From assembly GCF_027887165.1 (NCBI RefSeq), contig NC_077230.1, positions 261,396,976 to 261,460,975 of the forward strand: a DNA stretch of 64,000 nt, in the 5' to 3' direction. Each line of letters begins with the position of its first letter. The first letter of the stretch is position 1. The notes under the pieces are model-generated. The model was not told the origin of the DNA, made no database searches, and worked only from the letters and a program-made list of their open reading frames with translations. The translations under genes and the position numbers were made by a program. The stretch comes from Monodelphis domestica (Eukaryota; Chordata; Mammalia; Didelphimorphia; Didelphidae). Below are positions 45,962 to 56,164 of this stretch, one piece after another.

Positions 45962-48280
45962 ATGTCTACTGAAGTAGAGACCAACATGGCCAATGGTCAG
46001 CCTGATCAACAGGCAGCAACCCCCAAGCCACCATCAAAGAAAGAAAAAAAGAAAGGAACAGAAAAGACAGATGAGTATCTCTTGGCCAGGTTCAAAGGTG
46101 ATGGCGTAAAATACAAGGCCAAACTCATTGGCATTGATGATGTGCCAGATGCAAGAGGGGATAAAATGTGTCAAGACTCTATGATGAAATTGAAGGGAAT
46201 GGCAGGAGCTGCTCGGTCTCAGGGACAGCACAAACAGAAGATTTGGCTGAATATTTCTCTCTCTGGAATTAAAATAATTGATGAGAAAACTGGGGTGATC
46301 GAGCACGAACATCCTGTAAACAAGATCTCTTTCATTGCCCGAGACGTGACAGACAATAGGGCTTTTGGTTATGTGTGTGGAGGAGAAGGACAGCATCAGT
46401 TTTTTGCCATAAAAACTGCACAGCAGGCAGAACCATTAGTAGTTGATCTTAAGGACCTTTTTCAAGCCATCTATAATGTCAAGAAAAAGGAAGAAGAAGA
46501 TAAGAAAAAGACTGAAGAAGCCAACAAGGCCATTGAGAATGGGAATGGAGACCTGCTGACACTTGATAACCGAGCTAGCAAAATGAAATTGGGTGTTGAC
46601 CAGATGGATTTGTTTGGGGACATGTCCACACCTCCCGACCTAAATAGCCCAACAGAGTGCAAAGATATCCTGTTAGTGGATCTAAACTCTGAAATCGGCA
46701 CCAATCAGAATTCTCTAAGAGAAAATCCCTTCTTAACCAATGGCATCACTTCTTGCTCACTTCCTCGACCAAAGCCGCAGACACCTTTCTTGCCTGAAAA
46801 TGCTTTTTCTGCCAATCTCAACTTCTTTCCCACCCCTAATCCTGACCCTTTCCGCGATGATCCTTTCACACAAGCAGACCAATCGACACCTTCTTCATTT
46901 GATTCTCTCAGACCTCCAGATCAGAAGAAAGAGAGTCTGAATAGCTTCTTACCGCTTCCACTGAGTAATGGGTCTCTGAATGGCGATTTTGATTACTTTG
47001 GGCAACAGTTTGACCAGATTTCTAATCGAACTGGGAAACAGGAGGCTCAGGCAGGCCAGTGGCCCTTTGCAAGTTTGCAATCCATGCCCGCAATAAGAAC
47101 TCAGAATGGGGTTCTTGAAAGAGAACAAAATGGCCTTCTTATCAAATCTCCCCCCAATTTTTTTGTGGGGAGCCCTCCCAAAGGACTGTCACTACCCAAC
47201 GGAATAAAGCAGGACACAGAAAACTCTGTCCAGTCCTCACCACATGACTCCATAACAATTAGCCCACCTCCACAAAGTACCAAACCTGGAAGAGGCAGAA
47301 GGACTGCTAAGTGTTCAATGAATGACATATTTGGGTCAGATATTTTTGCTGCTCCTACCACAGAATCCCCAAATCAGACTTCACCAACAGGCCAACCTAC
47401 AGTCTTGCAGAACAATCCCATGGGCCTCTTCAACACTAATGTTCCTTCCCCAGGGGGTTCCCTGGCTGGTCTAGGTGGCTTACCAGCAACTACACCTCAG
47501 ACAGGACCATGGAACCCGACATCATTAGTTTTCAACCAGTCCACCTCAGTGCTCCCTGGACCCATGATGAATACTCAGCCTTCAGGATTCAGTCAGCCTC
47601 TTGCCTTTAGTACAAACCCACCCAGCTCAGGCTGGGATCAGCCGACATCTTTTGGATCCCCCCAGTCATCCTCACCTCCTCCTCTCTGGGGCTCTACCAC
47701 CAACGTGCCCACTAATACGTGGCCATCACAAGCCTCTATGGGAAACCCTTTTCAGAGCAACATATTCCCTGCTGCTGCCACATCAGGTCAGCAGTCTTCT
47801 GTGCTTATCTCAGGCTCACCACCTCAGCCCCCTCCCAGAACTACCCCACAGAAAGATATCTCTTGTGATGCCTTTACTGCCTTAGACCCACTCGGGGATA
47901 AAGAAATCAAGGAGGTGAAAGAAATGTTTAAGGACTTACAGCTGAGACATCGACCCGCAGTGCCAGCGAGGAAGGGGGAGCAAGCATCCTCTGGGGCCTC
48001 AGGAGCCTTCTCCAGTTACTTCACTAGCAAAGTTGGCATTCCACAAGAGAGTGCAGAGCACGATGACTTAGATGCCAATCAGTTGTTGGCCAAGATAAAT
48101 GAAGCACCAAAGCCATCTCCCAGGCAAAGCACCCCAGTAGCTTCCAAGCCAGTGGAAAGTTCATTTGAGAACCTTTTTGCAATAGATCCTTTCCGTTCTC
48201 CATCACAAGCACCCACTGTGTCTCATCAGCCAACATCTCCTCATCTATATGGGGATCCTTTTGGAAATCGATTTGCATAA
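45962..48280 (+). CDS. DAB2: DAB2-like endocytic adaptor, intact intronless retrogene (772 aa)
   Basis: DAB2 binds FxNPxY-type sorting signals on receptors of the LDL-receptor family and links them to clathrin, AP-2 and myosin VI. Start: the ATG at 45962 (A at -3; protein begins [13 protein letters not shown]). An upstream in-frame GTG at 45899 is not a credible start because the family begins at this Met. Length, 772, is close to the usual ~770. Seen: Lys-rich N-terminus (26-35), PTB domain about residues 39-190, clathrin-type box LVDLN (238-242), NPF at 255-257, DPF at 295-297 and 300-302 for AP-2, NPF at 595-597, proline-rich PPQPPPR near 620, and a myosin-VI-type tail ([11 protein letters not shown]…[11 protein letters not shown]) near 685-720. 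The 240-450 region is present, so it copies the long p96-like form. Three further sites that are NPF in the mammalian protein as I know it read NFF (399-401), NLF (737-739) and NRF (769-771). No frameshift or stop in 2.3 kb. Whether it is expressed cannot be seen here. Confidence 0.93.
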   Translation: MSTEVETNMANGQPDQQAATPKPPSKKEKKKGTEKTDEYLLARFKGDGVKYKAKLIGIDDVPDARGDKMCQDSMMKLKGMAGAARSQGQHKQKIWLNISLSGIKIIDEKTGVIEHEHPVNKISFIARDVTDNRAFGYVCGGEGQHQFFAIKTAQQAEPLVVDLKDLFQAIYNVKKKEEEDKKKTEEANKAIENGNGDLLTLDNRASKMKLGVDQMDLFGDMSTPPDLNSPTECKDILLVDLNSEIGTNQNSLRENPFLTNGITSCSLPRPKPQTPFLPENAFSANLNFFPTPNPDPFRDDPFTQADQSTPSSFDSLRPPDQKKESLNSFLPLPLSNGSLNGDFDYFGQQFDQISNRTGKQEAQAGQWPFASLQSMPAIRTQNGVLEREQNGLLIKSPPNFFVGSPPKGLSLPNGIKQDTENSVQSSPHDSITISPPPQSTKPGRGRRTAKCSMNDIFGSDIFAAPTTESPNQTSPTGQPTVLQNNPMGLFNTNVPSPGGSLAGLGGLPATTPQTGPWNPTSLVFNQSTSVLPGPMMNTQPSGFSQPLAFSTNPPSSGWDQPTSFGSPQSSSPPPLWGSTTNVPTNTWPSQASMGNPFQSNIFPAAATSGQQSSVLISGSPPQPPPRTTPQKDISCDAFTALDPLGDKEIKEVKEMFKDLQLRHRPAVPARKGEQASSGASGAFSSYFTSKVGIPQESAEHDDLDANQLLAKINEAPKPSPRQSTPVASKPVESSFENLFAIDPFRSPSQAPTVSHQPTSPHLYGDPFGNRFA

Positions 48281-50215
48281 CTTCTGATTTTGGTGCATTA
48301 CCTATCAAGATAAATAAAAAGATTGGCCACATTTGCCAAGGACAAAGCTACTAGTGGGACAACTTGTCTTGCTCCAGCTTCAACATACGTTACCTTTTGC
48401 CTTATTCCTTGATGGCTTGTTTTTTTTTTTTTTTGCTTATAGAGATATCTTCTCACTTTTTGCCCAGACATAAAGCTAAGCCTCAAAGCTGTGGCTTGAA
48501 ACATAAGATGCAAGAACCTGATCTTCCAAGTCTTAAAAAAAACAAATGAAGCCAAAAGAATTTCTCCAGTGGGGGAGAGGAGATGGGGGAAGAGGGGACT
48601 GTGCCCACCAGTAGTTTCCTGAATTTTCCCCAAACCCTTGGCATCTCCCCAAAGGATAAATATCAAATAATACCATCTCATACACTTCCTTCCAGAACTT
48701 CTGCTCTGCTAACAAGTTTTGGAGTTACCTTCACTTAAGGTTTAGAATTTCAGTGGGGTTTTTCCCTTTTTTTTTCCCAAAGGCTAACAAATTTATGGTT
48801 GAAAAAGGACTGAGCACTTATTGAAAAATAAGAAGCCATGCTTTCCCTCTCCTCTCTCCAGTTGCAGAGAATTGTGATGAAAGTAAACTAAAACAAGTCC
48901 TTCAACCCTTCCTAGGATTGTAATTGTTACATCCTACATCTCTAGACCTCACTTTTCAAAAGATGAAAATCCCTTTTAAAGTTTACTTTTTGGAAAATCT
49001 CCCAGTCCTCTTTGCAGGATTGGCTTAATTTATTTCCTCTGGCCCCAAAACTATAGCAAATCATGGGTAAGCATGTTGTGGGGAGGCTAGTTTTCTTCTC
49101 CCCAACCTCCAACATCCATCCTATGATATGATTCCTAAGGTTTCATTTATTTTGACCTAATGCTGTCACTTTCCCCCATTTGTAGAGCTGGCAAAATTCT
49201 GTTGGTTTGTGGGGAAATCGTCTCTTTATGAAATCACAGATCTGACACTCTTTCTAAGCCTTTTGGTTAAGAGAGAGGGTGTAGTCACTTAATCACAGTT
49301 ACTCACCTAGTAGGCACATATTTCTTTTTCTTAACTGATTATGAGGCCCCATCTTAAATTAATGTTCTAGAATCCAGTGAGCCTGCTACAAGTCTACTCA
49401 TCATATGCTGAAGGTCAGTCCATTTATTAAATGAAGTAATTGACCCAAATGGCTCTGGAGGTTTTGGTGGTTACATTGGGCCCTTTGAAGTACCTGGGTA
49501 ACTTTCTTCAAACAACAGGTCAGAGATTGGTAAAGAGAAAAAATTGATAAGACATGTCTAGAACCTGAAGTGTCTGAAAATATTGTTTATAGCAATGGCC
49601 ATATCAACCTTTTTTTTCCTCTTTTTGAAAAACCAAAAACGAACTTGAACTCTTTCCCAGTACATTTTGTATCTCTATTTTTAGCACAATTATGAAAAAG
49701 AATTTTTGCCAAAATGAGTTTTGTATTGTGTGTGTGTTATTGTTATTGCTTGTCTTTGACCCTTAACTCTCAGGTTCTTGTGGGTGTTAAAACATTCACA
49801 TTCAATGTTAATTTGGGGTGGAGGAAAAGGATACCTACCTGCACTGCCAACCAGTTGGTAGATTCATGAACCTCTATTGATTTAACCCGAAATCCTAAAT
49901 AATTGTCTAAAGTAAAGTTAGAGTGATATGTTTAATGGTAATAGCTATCAGTGTATAGACTTAACTTTTCTGTCTGGCTTTCTGCTCAACCATTTAAAAA
50001 TATGAACTTGAAATAGTATTTTAACGTCCAAATACCTAAACTTGTGCTAAAACTGGAGACAATTATTTGTAGGTAACTGGGATTTTTGAAAGTAATTTCT
50101 TGAAACTGAATTTCAGCCACACATGTCCTGTACAGATCTATTTTTCTCCTGTGCACTTTTCTGTAATGCAAATAAAGCTATGAATTTACTCCATCTCAAT
50201 AAACTGGAAATGCAG
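48281..50215 (+). other. 3' UTR of the DAB2 retrocopy
   Basis: About 1.9 kb with no repeat insertion. An early AATAAA (48312-48317) lies 32 bases after the stop, and the ones used lie at 50171-50176 and 50198-50203. The A tail starts 12 bases after the last of these, the usual spacing. A poly-T run at 48420-48434 is internal. Confidence 0.85.
50198..50203 (+). other. AATAAA polyadenylation signal of the copied mRNA
   Basis: The last AATAAA before the A tail at 50216. A second one is at 50171-50176. Confidence 0.85.
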
Positions 50216-50227
50216 AAAAAAAAAAAA

Positions 50228-50243
50228 AGAACATTCTTTAGTC
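50228..50243. repeat. Right 16-bp target-site duplication of the DAB2 retrocopy
   Basis: AGAACATTCTTTAGTC, directly after the A tail; identical to 45573-45588. Confidence 0.95.
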
Positions 50244-50319
50244 TCCATGGACCATGGATTCTCTCACTGTATGCATGTCATAGGAACAAAGTCATTCCTG
50301 GAAGGAGTTTCAGAAACCC

Positions 50320-50545
50320 TCCTGTCCAATCCTTTCATTCTAAAAATAAGGTACCTCAAGACTAGAGAATTTAAGTGACTTGCCCAAGGTCACACATAGG
50401 ATCATATGATCACAGATTTAGAAATGGACAAGATCTGAAGATGCCCTAGTTCCAATTCTTTTGTTTTATCTGTAGTGGGCATCAGGGATTGGCTATGAAC
50501 TCAGGTCTTCTAATTCCAGAACTGCCACTCTTTCCTCTGATGATA
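50320..50545 (-). repeat. MIR-type fragments, antisense
   Basis: GAATTTAAGTGACTTGCCCAAGGTCACACATAGG is the inverted MIR core, and TGAACTCAGGTCTTCTAATTCCAGAACTG the inverted head. The middle (50402-50460) looks like a second inserted old repeat. Confidence 0.65.
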
Positions 50546-50595
50546 TTAATTCTTGATACTTGTGGTTGAATGCAAATATATATATATATAAAAGA

Positions 50596-50790
50596 GGGGA
50601 GCATCTAAGTGACTCAATGGATGGAGAACCAGGCCTGATGACAGGAGGTTGTGGGTTCAGGTGTGACCCCATACAGTTTCTAACTATGTGGCAAGTCATC
50701 TAACTCCAATTGCCTAGCCCTAATCAATCTTCTGCTTTGAAAATTATACTTAGTACCCATTCTAAAATAGTAAGGATTTAAAAATACAAG
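50596..50790 (+). repeat. tRNA-derived marsupial SINE, sense
   Basis: GGGGAGCATCTAAGTGACTCAATGGATGGAGAACCAGGCCTGATGACAGG head, GTGGCAAGTCATCTAACTCC core and ACTTAGTACCCATTCTAAAATAG 3' part with an A-rich tail. Confidence 0.8.
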
Positions 50791-50883
50791 GGGCAGATGA
50801 AATTAATCATCCTAAGGTAGGTGTAGCTGGTATGGGAATAGTATTGAAGAAAGAAATGAACAAGTCTCTGGAATGGTCTAGAC

Positions 50884-51051
50884 CAGTGATGGCAAATCTA
50901 TGGCATGGGTACCAAGAGGGGCAAGCAGAGACCTCGTTGTGGGCACACTTGTCATCACTTGACAGAGTTCCTTACTAGAAAGCCAGAGCATGGCACTGAG
51001 TCTCTGGGATAGGGTGGACACTGCATTTGGTCAGGAGGTTTGCCATCGCTA
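50884..51051. mobile_element. hAT-type MITE, 168 bp
   Basis: It begins CAGTGATGGCAAATC and ends GTTTGCCATCGCTA, near-perfect inverted ends. Flanking 8-mers GTCTAGAC (50876-50883) and GTCTTGAC (51052-51059) match at 7 of 8. CAG-type ends plus an 8-bp duplication are hAT traits. Non-coding, so non-autonomous. Confidence 0.8.
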
Positions 51052-51184
51052 GTCTTGACAGTTGTATATAAATGAGTTGGGTGAAATACATGTATTAAAT
51101 ATATGATTCAATAATGAAGTAAAAAATAAACTAACACAAATGATGGGTATTTCACTTTAAGAGCCATTATTAAAGAAACTAATT

Positions 51185-51770
51185 CAACAATCATTTATTT
51201 AGTGCTCCCTAAATCACTAAATTAATCAACTAACCATGAGGTGATAAGGGAGGCTACAATGTCAGAGGAGAGAAGCAGGGGCATTTGAGTAGAAAAAACA
51301 AAATGTGGTCGCTGATTAGATGGAGGTGAGAGGAAAGAATAAAGGATGACATGTAGGCTGTGAGCTTGAATGACTGAAAAGCTGGTTGTATCCTCACAGA
51401 AATGAGAGAGTTAGGAAGAGGGGAGGATTTTGTTGGGGGGAGGGAGATGACTAGTTCAGTTCTAAGCATGTTGCATTTTAGAGATCTGTTTCAACCTATC
51501 TAAAAGGCAGTTGAAGATGAAAGAGAGCAGGTTGGGAGGATGGGTTAGGACTAGACAAGAAGATCTCAGAGTCAGCAACATAGAGATGATTACTGAAGCC
51601 ATGGAAGCTGATGAGATGGAGTAGAGAAGGGGACCCAGGGCAAAGATCTGATGGATTGCCCCCACTAATAGTAGGTGGGAGGTACATTAAACAATCAACA
51701 AACATGTCTTAAGTACTTTTTGTGTACTAAGGGCAAAGTATCATGCAAAGCAGAGAGAGAATAAGTGGTC
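51185..51770 (+). repeat. Old interspersed repeat, family not named (same as 16490?)
   Basis: AATGAGAGAGTTAGGAAGAGGGGAGGATTTTG, TTCTAAGCATGTTGCATTTTAGAGATCTG, AAAGGCAGTTGAAGATG and CAACATAGAGATGATTACTGAAGCCATGGAAGCTGATGAGATGGAG follow a block order I know from an old mammalian repeat, downstream of the part seen at 16490-16990. The small antisense ORFs here are not genes. Confidence 0.5.
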
Positions 51771-52890
51771 TAATAGGTAAGAGTAGAAGCAGGGGAGAGC
51801 AATGTTATAAAAAACAAAACTAAGAGAGAATCAAGGAAAGGTGGAAAGGTTAGAACCAGACACTAAGACAAAGAAATGCGAAACACTTCTCAGTCTGTCT
51901 CTACTGTAAAGAAGCAGCATTTTTACTTCAGTTTCCCTACCAAATTATCAGAGATAACAGCTGCCCTAACTTTCAGGTCAGGGATGTGAGGAACAGGGAA
52001 TAAGATCCCTGACTCCTCCTAGAAAGATGCTGCCTGAGAAGAGGCTGCTCATATGATTCCTGACATCACACTCCTCAATTTGCCAATGCTCCCCACACAG
52101 ATCAGTTTATAAACAAGGGCTGATTAGTACATTAACTTCCTGAGAAGTGGAGCACTTAACATGAGCAGCAAGCCAAGAGAGAATGTTCTGACACCAATCA
52201 GTTCCCATTGGTCCTGGCTTTACAGAATGGAGAAGAATGGCAAGAGACATAGGCTCAACCATGACCCCCTTCCCATCAATTAAGCCAACAAACCACAGAG
52301 GCAACCATTTCATTAGCCTGCAGCTGCTGTGACACTAATCACCTCAGCCCTGACACACTGCTTCTCTGCCTAAGTGCCTCAGGAACATGGCCCAGCTCTC
52401 CCATTGCCAGGTAGCAATCATGCTTGCAGAACTGAAGACAAAGGGAGAGCTTCAAAGATTTGTTCAGAGGGATGTGCAGCAATTGGAAGGGCTCCCACAC
52501 TGTTCAGCTCCTCGTGCACCCAGCCGGTTTCAACACCTCCCCAGACTCCTTTCTGCCTCATTTCACAAGTGACAGTGCTTTCCACCTGAGGAAGTAGCGG
52601 AAGATTCCAAGTCCAGTTCCCCAAACTCCATCAAAAGGGTAAAATTATAATATTGCACACTGTTCAGCTGAAAGGGCTTCTGATATTTATAAAGTGTGCT
52701 TTCAGAACTTGGATAATCAGAAGTTACTGTTTCCAAAGAGCAAAAATATTCCTAAGGCATCACTAATCCCCTAGCCGGATTGCATAATAGGTGACCTATC
52801 TAACTTTGGCATCTCTGGGAAATGTTAAAATTCAAGATAAAACATCATTAGAGGAAGAAGAGATGAGGGAACGATGCAGATAGAGCTTAG
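51770..52890. other. 1.1 kb repeat-poor stretch
   Basis: No recognisable repeat and no coding frame with a domain. 52060-52380 has balanced base composition, with TAAT words and a CAGCTG E-box (52321-52326), and could be conserved non-coding DNA. That is only a guess from its texture. Confidence 0.35.
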
Positions 52891-53110
52891 CAAGCCTGTT
52901 AAATAGAATTCTGGATTTCTAATTAGGAGTCCTAAATTTGAAGCCTGGCTCTAAGATCTACTAGCTATATAGCCAGGACAAATTACTGTGCTGACTTGAA
53001 CCTCAGCATCCATAAAATGGGGTGATAATATTTGACTTACTTCTCTCTTGGGGTTTTCATGTGGCAAGTGCTTTGTACACTTTAAAATGCTAGAGAATTC
53101 AGCTTTTGAG
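52890..53110 (+). repeat. MIR, sense
   Basis: AATTCTGGATTTCTAATTAGGAGTCCTAAATTTGAAGCCTGGC, TTGAACCTCAGCATCCATAAAATGGGGTGATAATA, and GCAAGTGCTTTGTACACTTTAAAATGC show a nearly complete MIR. Confidence 0.75.
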
Positions 53111-53119
53111 GTTAACTCT

Positions 53120-53215
53120 TTTCATAGGAAAATAGGCCACAAGCTAATTATTGTCTCTAGGTTCTAGCATATAGGAGATGCATAATAAGTGCTTGTGGAA
53201 TGAATGATTGAATTG
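53120..53215 (+). repeat. L2 3' end, sense
   Basis: TAGCATATAGGAGATGCATAATAAGTGCTTGTGGAATGAATGATTGAATTG is the terminal L2 block. Confidence 0.75.
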
Positions 53216-54315
53216 AATAGAGCCTCTCTCTTTATCTTGAAGGGGCAGGGAGATGAGAAATAAAGGTTATTGAAAACATTTTTGACTTGGCACAAGGCAC
53301 CTTCTTCAGAAGCTTTCTGACTAAAGTGAAGGGCTCTCACAACTTCCAATCCCTTCCCAATGACCTATTTCTAAAACAAAACTAGTAGATCATCCCTTTT
53401 AAACTTCTGGGTAATATAGAAGTAGCAAGGTGGCAGAAGAGATGTGTAAAGATAGCCTCACATTTGGAAACAGCTATTATTTTGTGACTTGAAGAGAAGT
53501 AGAATAAACAACTCTAGCTCATTCTACCCTCTCCCCACTCTTCTTCTGGGGAATATTCATTTTTGCCTGGAAAGTAAGCAAGAGGGTTAGGCTGGAGGCT
53601 ACTACTCTCTTTAGGGAGAAGAGGTATCAGGCTAGTAGTATATCTCTCTGCTCCCTTAAAGATTGCTGTTCATGTAGGGGATATGATCAGATTTAATCTA
53701 ACTCCTCTGAACATTATACCATTCCTGGGGGGAAGGAAGACTCTGAGCTGAACATCCAAGATGACCCCTTTCTCACCAAGTATCAGCTCCACAATCAGTA
53801 CATGGCAAATATCAAAGACACATTTCTCCACATCACATAGCAAAACAGAAATCAAAAAAGGTATACAATGGGGAACATATACTACACAATACAGAGTGAA
53901 GGAGCACTTTGGGGAGCAAGATACCTCAGCTCAACTAAAAGAGTATCCTGGATCTCACCAAAGGAGACATTCCTCAAAGTAATTGAGACAAGATAGACTG
54001 CTGGCTTCTCTTGAGTCTTTCCAGATTTTTCCTTCAGTAAACTGAAGTGGGGTTGGCCTTTTTCATCTTCTCTCAAAATTGGAAGCACATGAAGTGATTC
54101 ACCCGTTAAGAGTCCCAGAGGAGACTTTGAAATTGGAGAATCCCAAAAAAGGACTTTGCTTTGGAGAATGCCAAAGGTTACTGGCCAAAAGTTGAAGGTC
54201 TCTTACCTCTTGCCAACTCCATTACAACCTTCCGACAGGGCAGGGCATTCATTTCTACCAATGAGGAGAAAGTTTCATACCAATAAGTTTTAAGATAGGA
54301 GTTCAAAAATATATC
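53215..54315. other. 1.1 kb without recognised gene
   Basis: Only short ORFs without motifs. No repeat family assigned. Confidence 0.35.
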
Positions 54316-54530
54316 TAATTTTGTTGTAGTTCAGTCTTCTAGTCGTGTCCAATTCTGTACTCTCTCTGAAATTTTCTTGGTAAAGATACTGAAGTAGTTT
54401 TTCATTTCCTCCTCCAGATCATTTTACAGAGAAGAAAACTGAGGCAGAGTTAAGTGACTTGTCCAGGGTCACAGCCAAGAATTATCTGACTCCAGGCTTA
54501 GCACTCTATGCACTGCTCCACATAGCTGCC

Positions 54531-54532
<2 letters not shown>
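54315..54532 (-). repeat. Marsupial CORE-type SINE, antisense
   Basis: TTGTTGTAGTTCAGTCTTCTAGTCGTGTCCAATTCTG tail, CTCCTCCAGATCATTTTACAGAGAAGAAAACTGAGGCAGAGTTAAGTGACTTGTCCAGGGTCACAG core and CCACATAGCTGCCC head, inverted. Confidence 0.85.

Positions 54533-54560
<28 letters not shown>
54533..54560. repeat. (TATC)n microsatellite
   Basis: Seven CTAT units directly at the end of the SINE. Confidence 0.9.
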
Positions 54561-54561
<1 letters not shown>

Positions 54562-54677
54562 CTACTTCTAGACATAGGCTTTCAAATGTAATTCCACATT
54601 TCTTCCTTTTTCTCCTTTGTGTATTTTGAAAGAAAGCACAGAGAAAAAGAAGACTAAATCTACAAATACAGACAACT

Positions 54678-54880
54678 TTTAGAAGCAGTTAGGTGACTCA
54701 GTGGATTGAGATCCAGCCCTAGAGATGGGAGGTCTTGGATTCAAATTTGGCCTCAGATACTTCAGAGCTGTGTGCCCTGTGGAAGTTATTCAAACTCCAC
54801 TGCCTAACCCTTATTGCTCTTATGCCTTAGAACCTATACATAGTATTGATTCTAAGATGGAAGGTGAGGACTTAAAAAAT
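54678..54880 (+). repeat. tRNA-derived marsupial SINE, sense
   Basis: AGAAGCAGTTAGGTGACTCAGTGGATTGAGATCCAGCCC head, GGATTCAAATTTGGCCTCAGATACTTC, CTTAGAACCTATACATAGTATTGATTCTAAGATGG 3' part. Confidence 0.85.
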
Positions 54881-55419
54881 GTGATTGACCAACTATATAT
54901 ACATATAATATACATATACACATATAGATCATAAATACACACACATATGGTTGGTCAATCAGATGAGATTCTTCCAATTGCTCACATTGGAGCAGTACTC
55001 ATTCCCCTCTGCAATCCCAGAATATGAAAGCTCCTTGAGCTATAAACTTAATCCCAGCCTTGGGCACATCCATGAGGAACTAGAAAGCAAGCAACTTCAA
55101 ATCAGGGAAATGTTATTTCTTCAAATTTGGTTTAAGCTACAGGAGCCAAATACCTCCAAGCTCATGGGGAACTGTCAAGGTGAGACAGAGCATGCTTTTT
55201 TTTGACACATCTCATCACTTCCCCCCCAAAAATCTCATTAACCTGGGAAATCACACAGCTAAGAACCACCACTGGATTGAGAACATGTATTCCTGGTATC
55301 TAAAGAACAGTTGACTCTAAAAATCTTTGAGTTCTTCCCCCGTGTTTTTCTTTACCTTTTCCTTTCATGATGTCATTGACTACCCACTCTGATTGCCCAT
55401 TTAGACACTTTGGCAAATT

Positions 55420-55650
55420 GGATAGAACTTTGACTTTGGAACTTGGGGAATATAGGCCAGAATCTTCAAATCAGGCCTTTAATCATGTACCAGTGTAACC
55501 CTCTTCAAGTTATGTAACGTCTCTCAGCATCAGTTTTCTTATCGGTAAACTGGGTTTTTAGGTAACTGCACTTAAATTAGGTTTTTGCAAAGACCAAATG
55601 ACATAATTAGGAAACTATTTTGAAAAACTTTAAATGTCTCACAAGATGTT
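55420..55650 (+). repeat. MIR, sense
   Basis: GGATAGAACTTTGACTTTGGAACTTGG, CTCAGCATCAGTTTTCTTATCGGTAAACTGGG, and a GGAAACTATTTTGAAAAACTTTAAATG end. Confidence 0.6.
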
Positions 55651-55799
55651 AACTATTTTTAGCCAGTAATGAACTATTGGATCATTATTAGATTAGTGTT
55701 TTAATCAGGGAAGGAAAAATCATTTGTTAAGTAACTTAACAAAGAGTATTAAAAGGAAAAAAAAAACGTGCCAAGACTGATCTGGCCCTCAAGAAGCCT

Positions 55800-55848
55800 A
55801 CATTTATGTATTTATTTATTCATCCATTATTTATTTATTTATCACATT

Positions 55849-55925
<77 letters not shown>

Positions 55926-55960
55926 CTCTATCTCTTTCTATCTCTCTATCTCTCTATCCT
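55800..55960. repeat. Compound TTTA / TTTC / TCTA microsatellite
   Basis: TATTTATT words, then (TTTC)n at about 55848-55879, then (ATCT)n at about 55880-55925, then interrupted TCTC words. The overlapping Tyr/Leu/Ser-rich ORFs are artefacts of this tract. Confidence 0.95.
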
Positions 55961-55967
55961 ACTTATT

Positions 55968-56163
55968 TTAAAACCTTACCTTCTATCTTAGAATCAATAC
56001 TATGTATTGTTTCCAAGCCAAAAGAATAGTAAGGATTAGGCAATGGGGGTTAAGTGACTTGCCTAGGGTCACACAGCTAGGAAGTGTCTGAGGCCAGATT
56101 TGAACCTAGAACCTCCCATCTCTAGGCCTGACTCTCAATGCACTGAGTCACCTAGCTTCCCCT
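55968..56163 (-). repeat. tRNA-derived marsupial SINE, antisense
   Basis: TACCTTCTATCTTAGAATCAATACTATGTATTG, GGCAATGGGGGTTAAGTGACTTGCCTAGGGTCACACAGCTAGGAAGTGTCTGAGGCC, GCACTGAGTCACCTAGCTTCCCC: a well-preserved full copy. Confidence 0.9.
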
Positions 56164-56164
56164 G

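Larger units (their letters stand above)
45589..50227 (+). mobile_element. DAB2: Processed retrocopy of DAB2 mRNA, full length
   Basis: 4.6 kb between two identical 16-bp repeats, with leader, single-exon coding region, long 3' UTR and a terminal run of 12 A (50216-50227). There are no introns in a gene whose parental form is multi-exon. The 16-bp duplication, the A tail and the TT|AGAA target are the signs of L1-mediated retrotransposition. The duplication is perfect and no later repeat has landed inside, so the insertion is young compared with the decayed L1 and MIR around it. The copy is on the + strand, in intergenic DNA with no neighbouring gene in this window. Confidence 0.95.

Noticed and set aside
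46034..48332. Several ORFs of 66-120 codons antisense to, or in other frames of, the DAB2 copy
   Set aside because: They are shadows of a real coding frame and have no own domains.
55768..55991. Tyr/Leu/Ser-rich ORFs resembling membrane segments
   Set aside because: They are translations of TTTA/TTTC/ATCT microsatellites.
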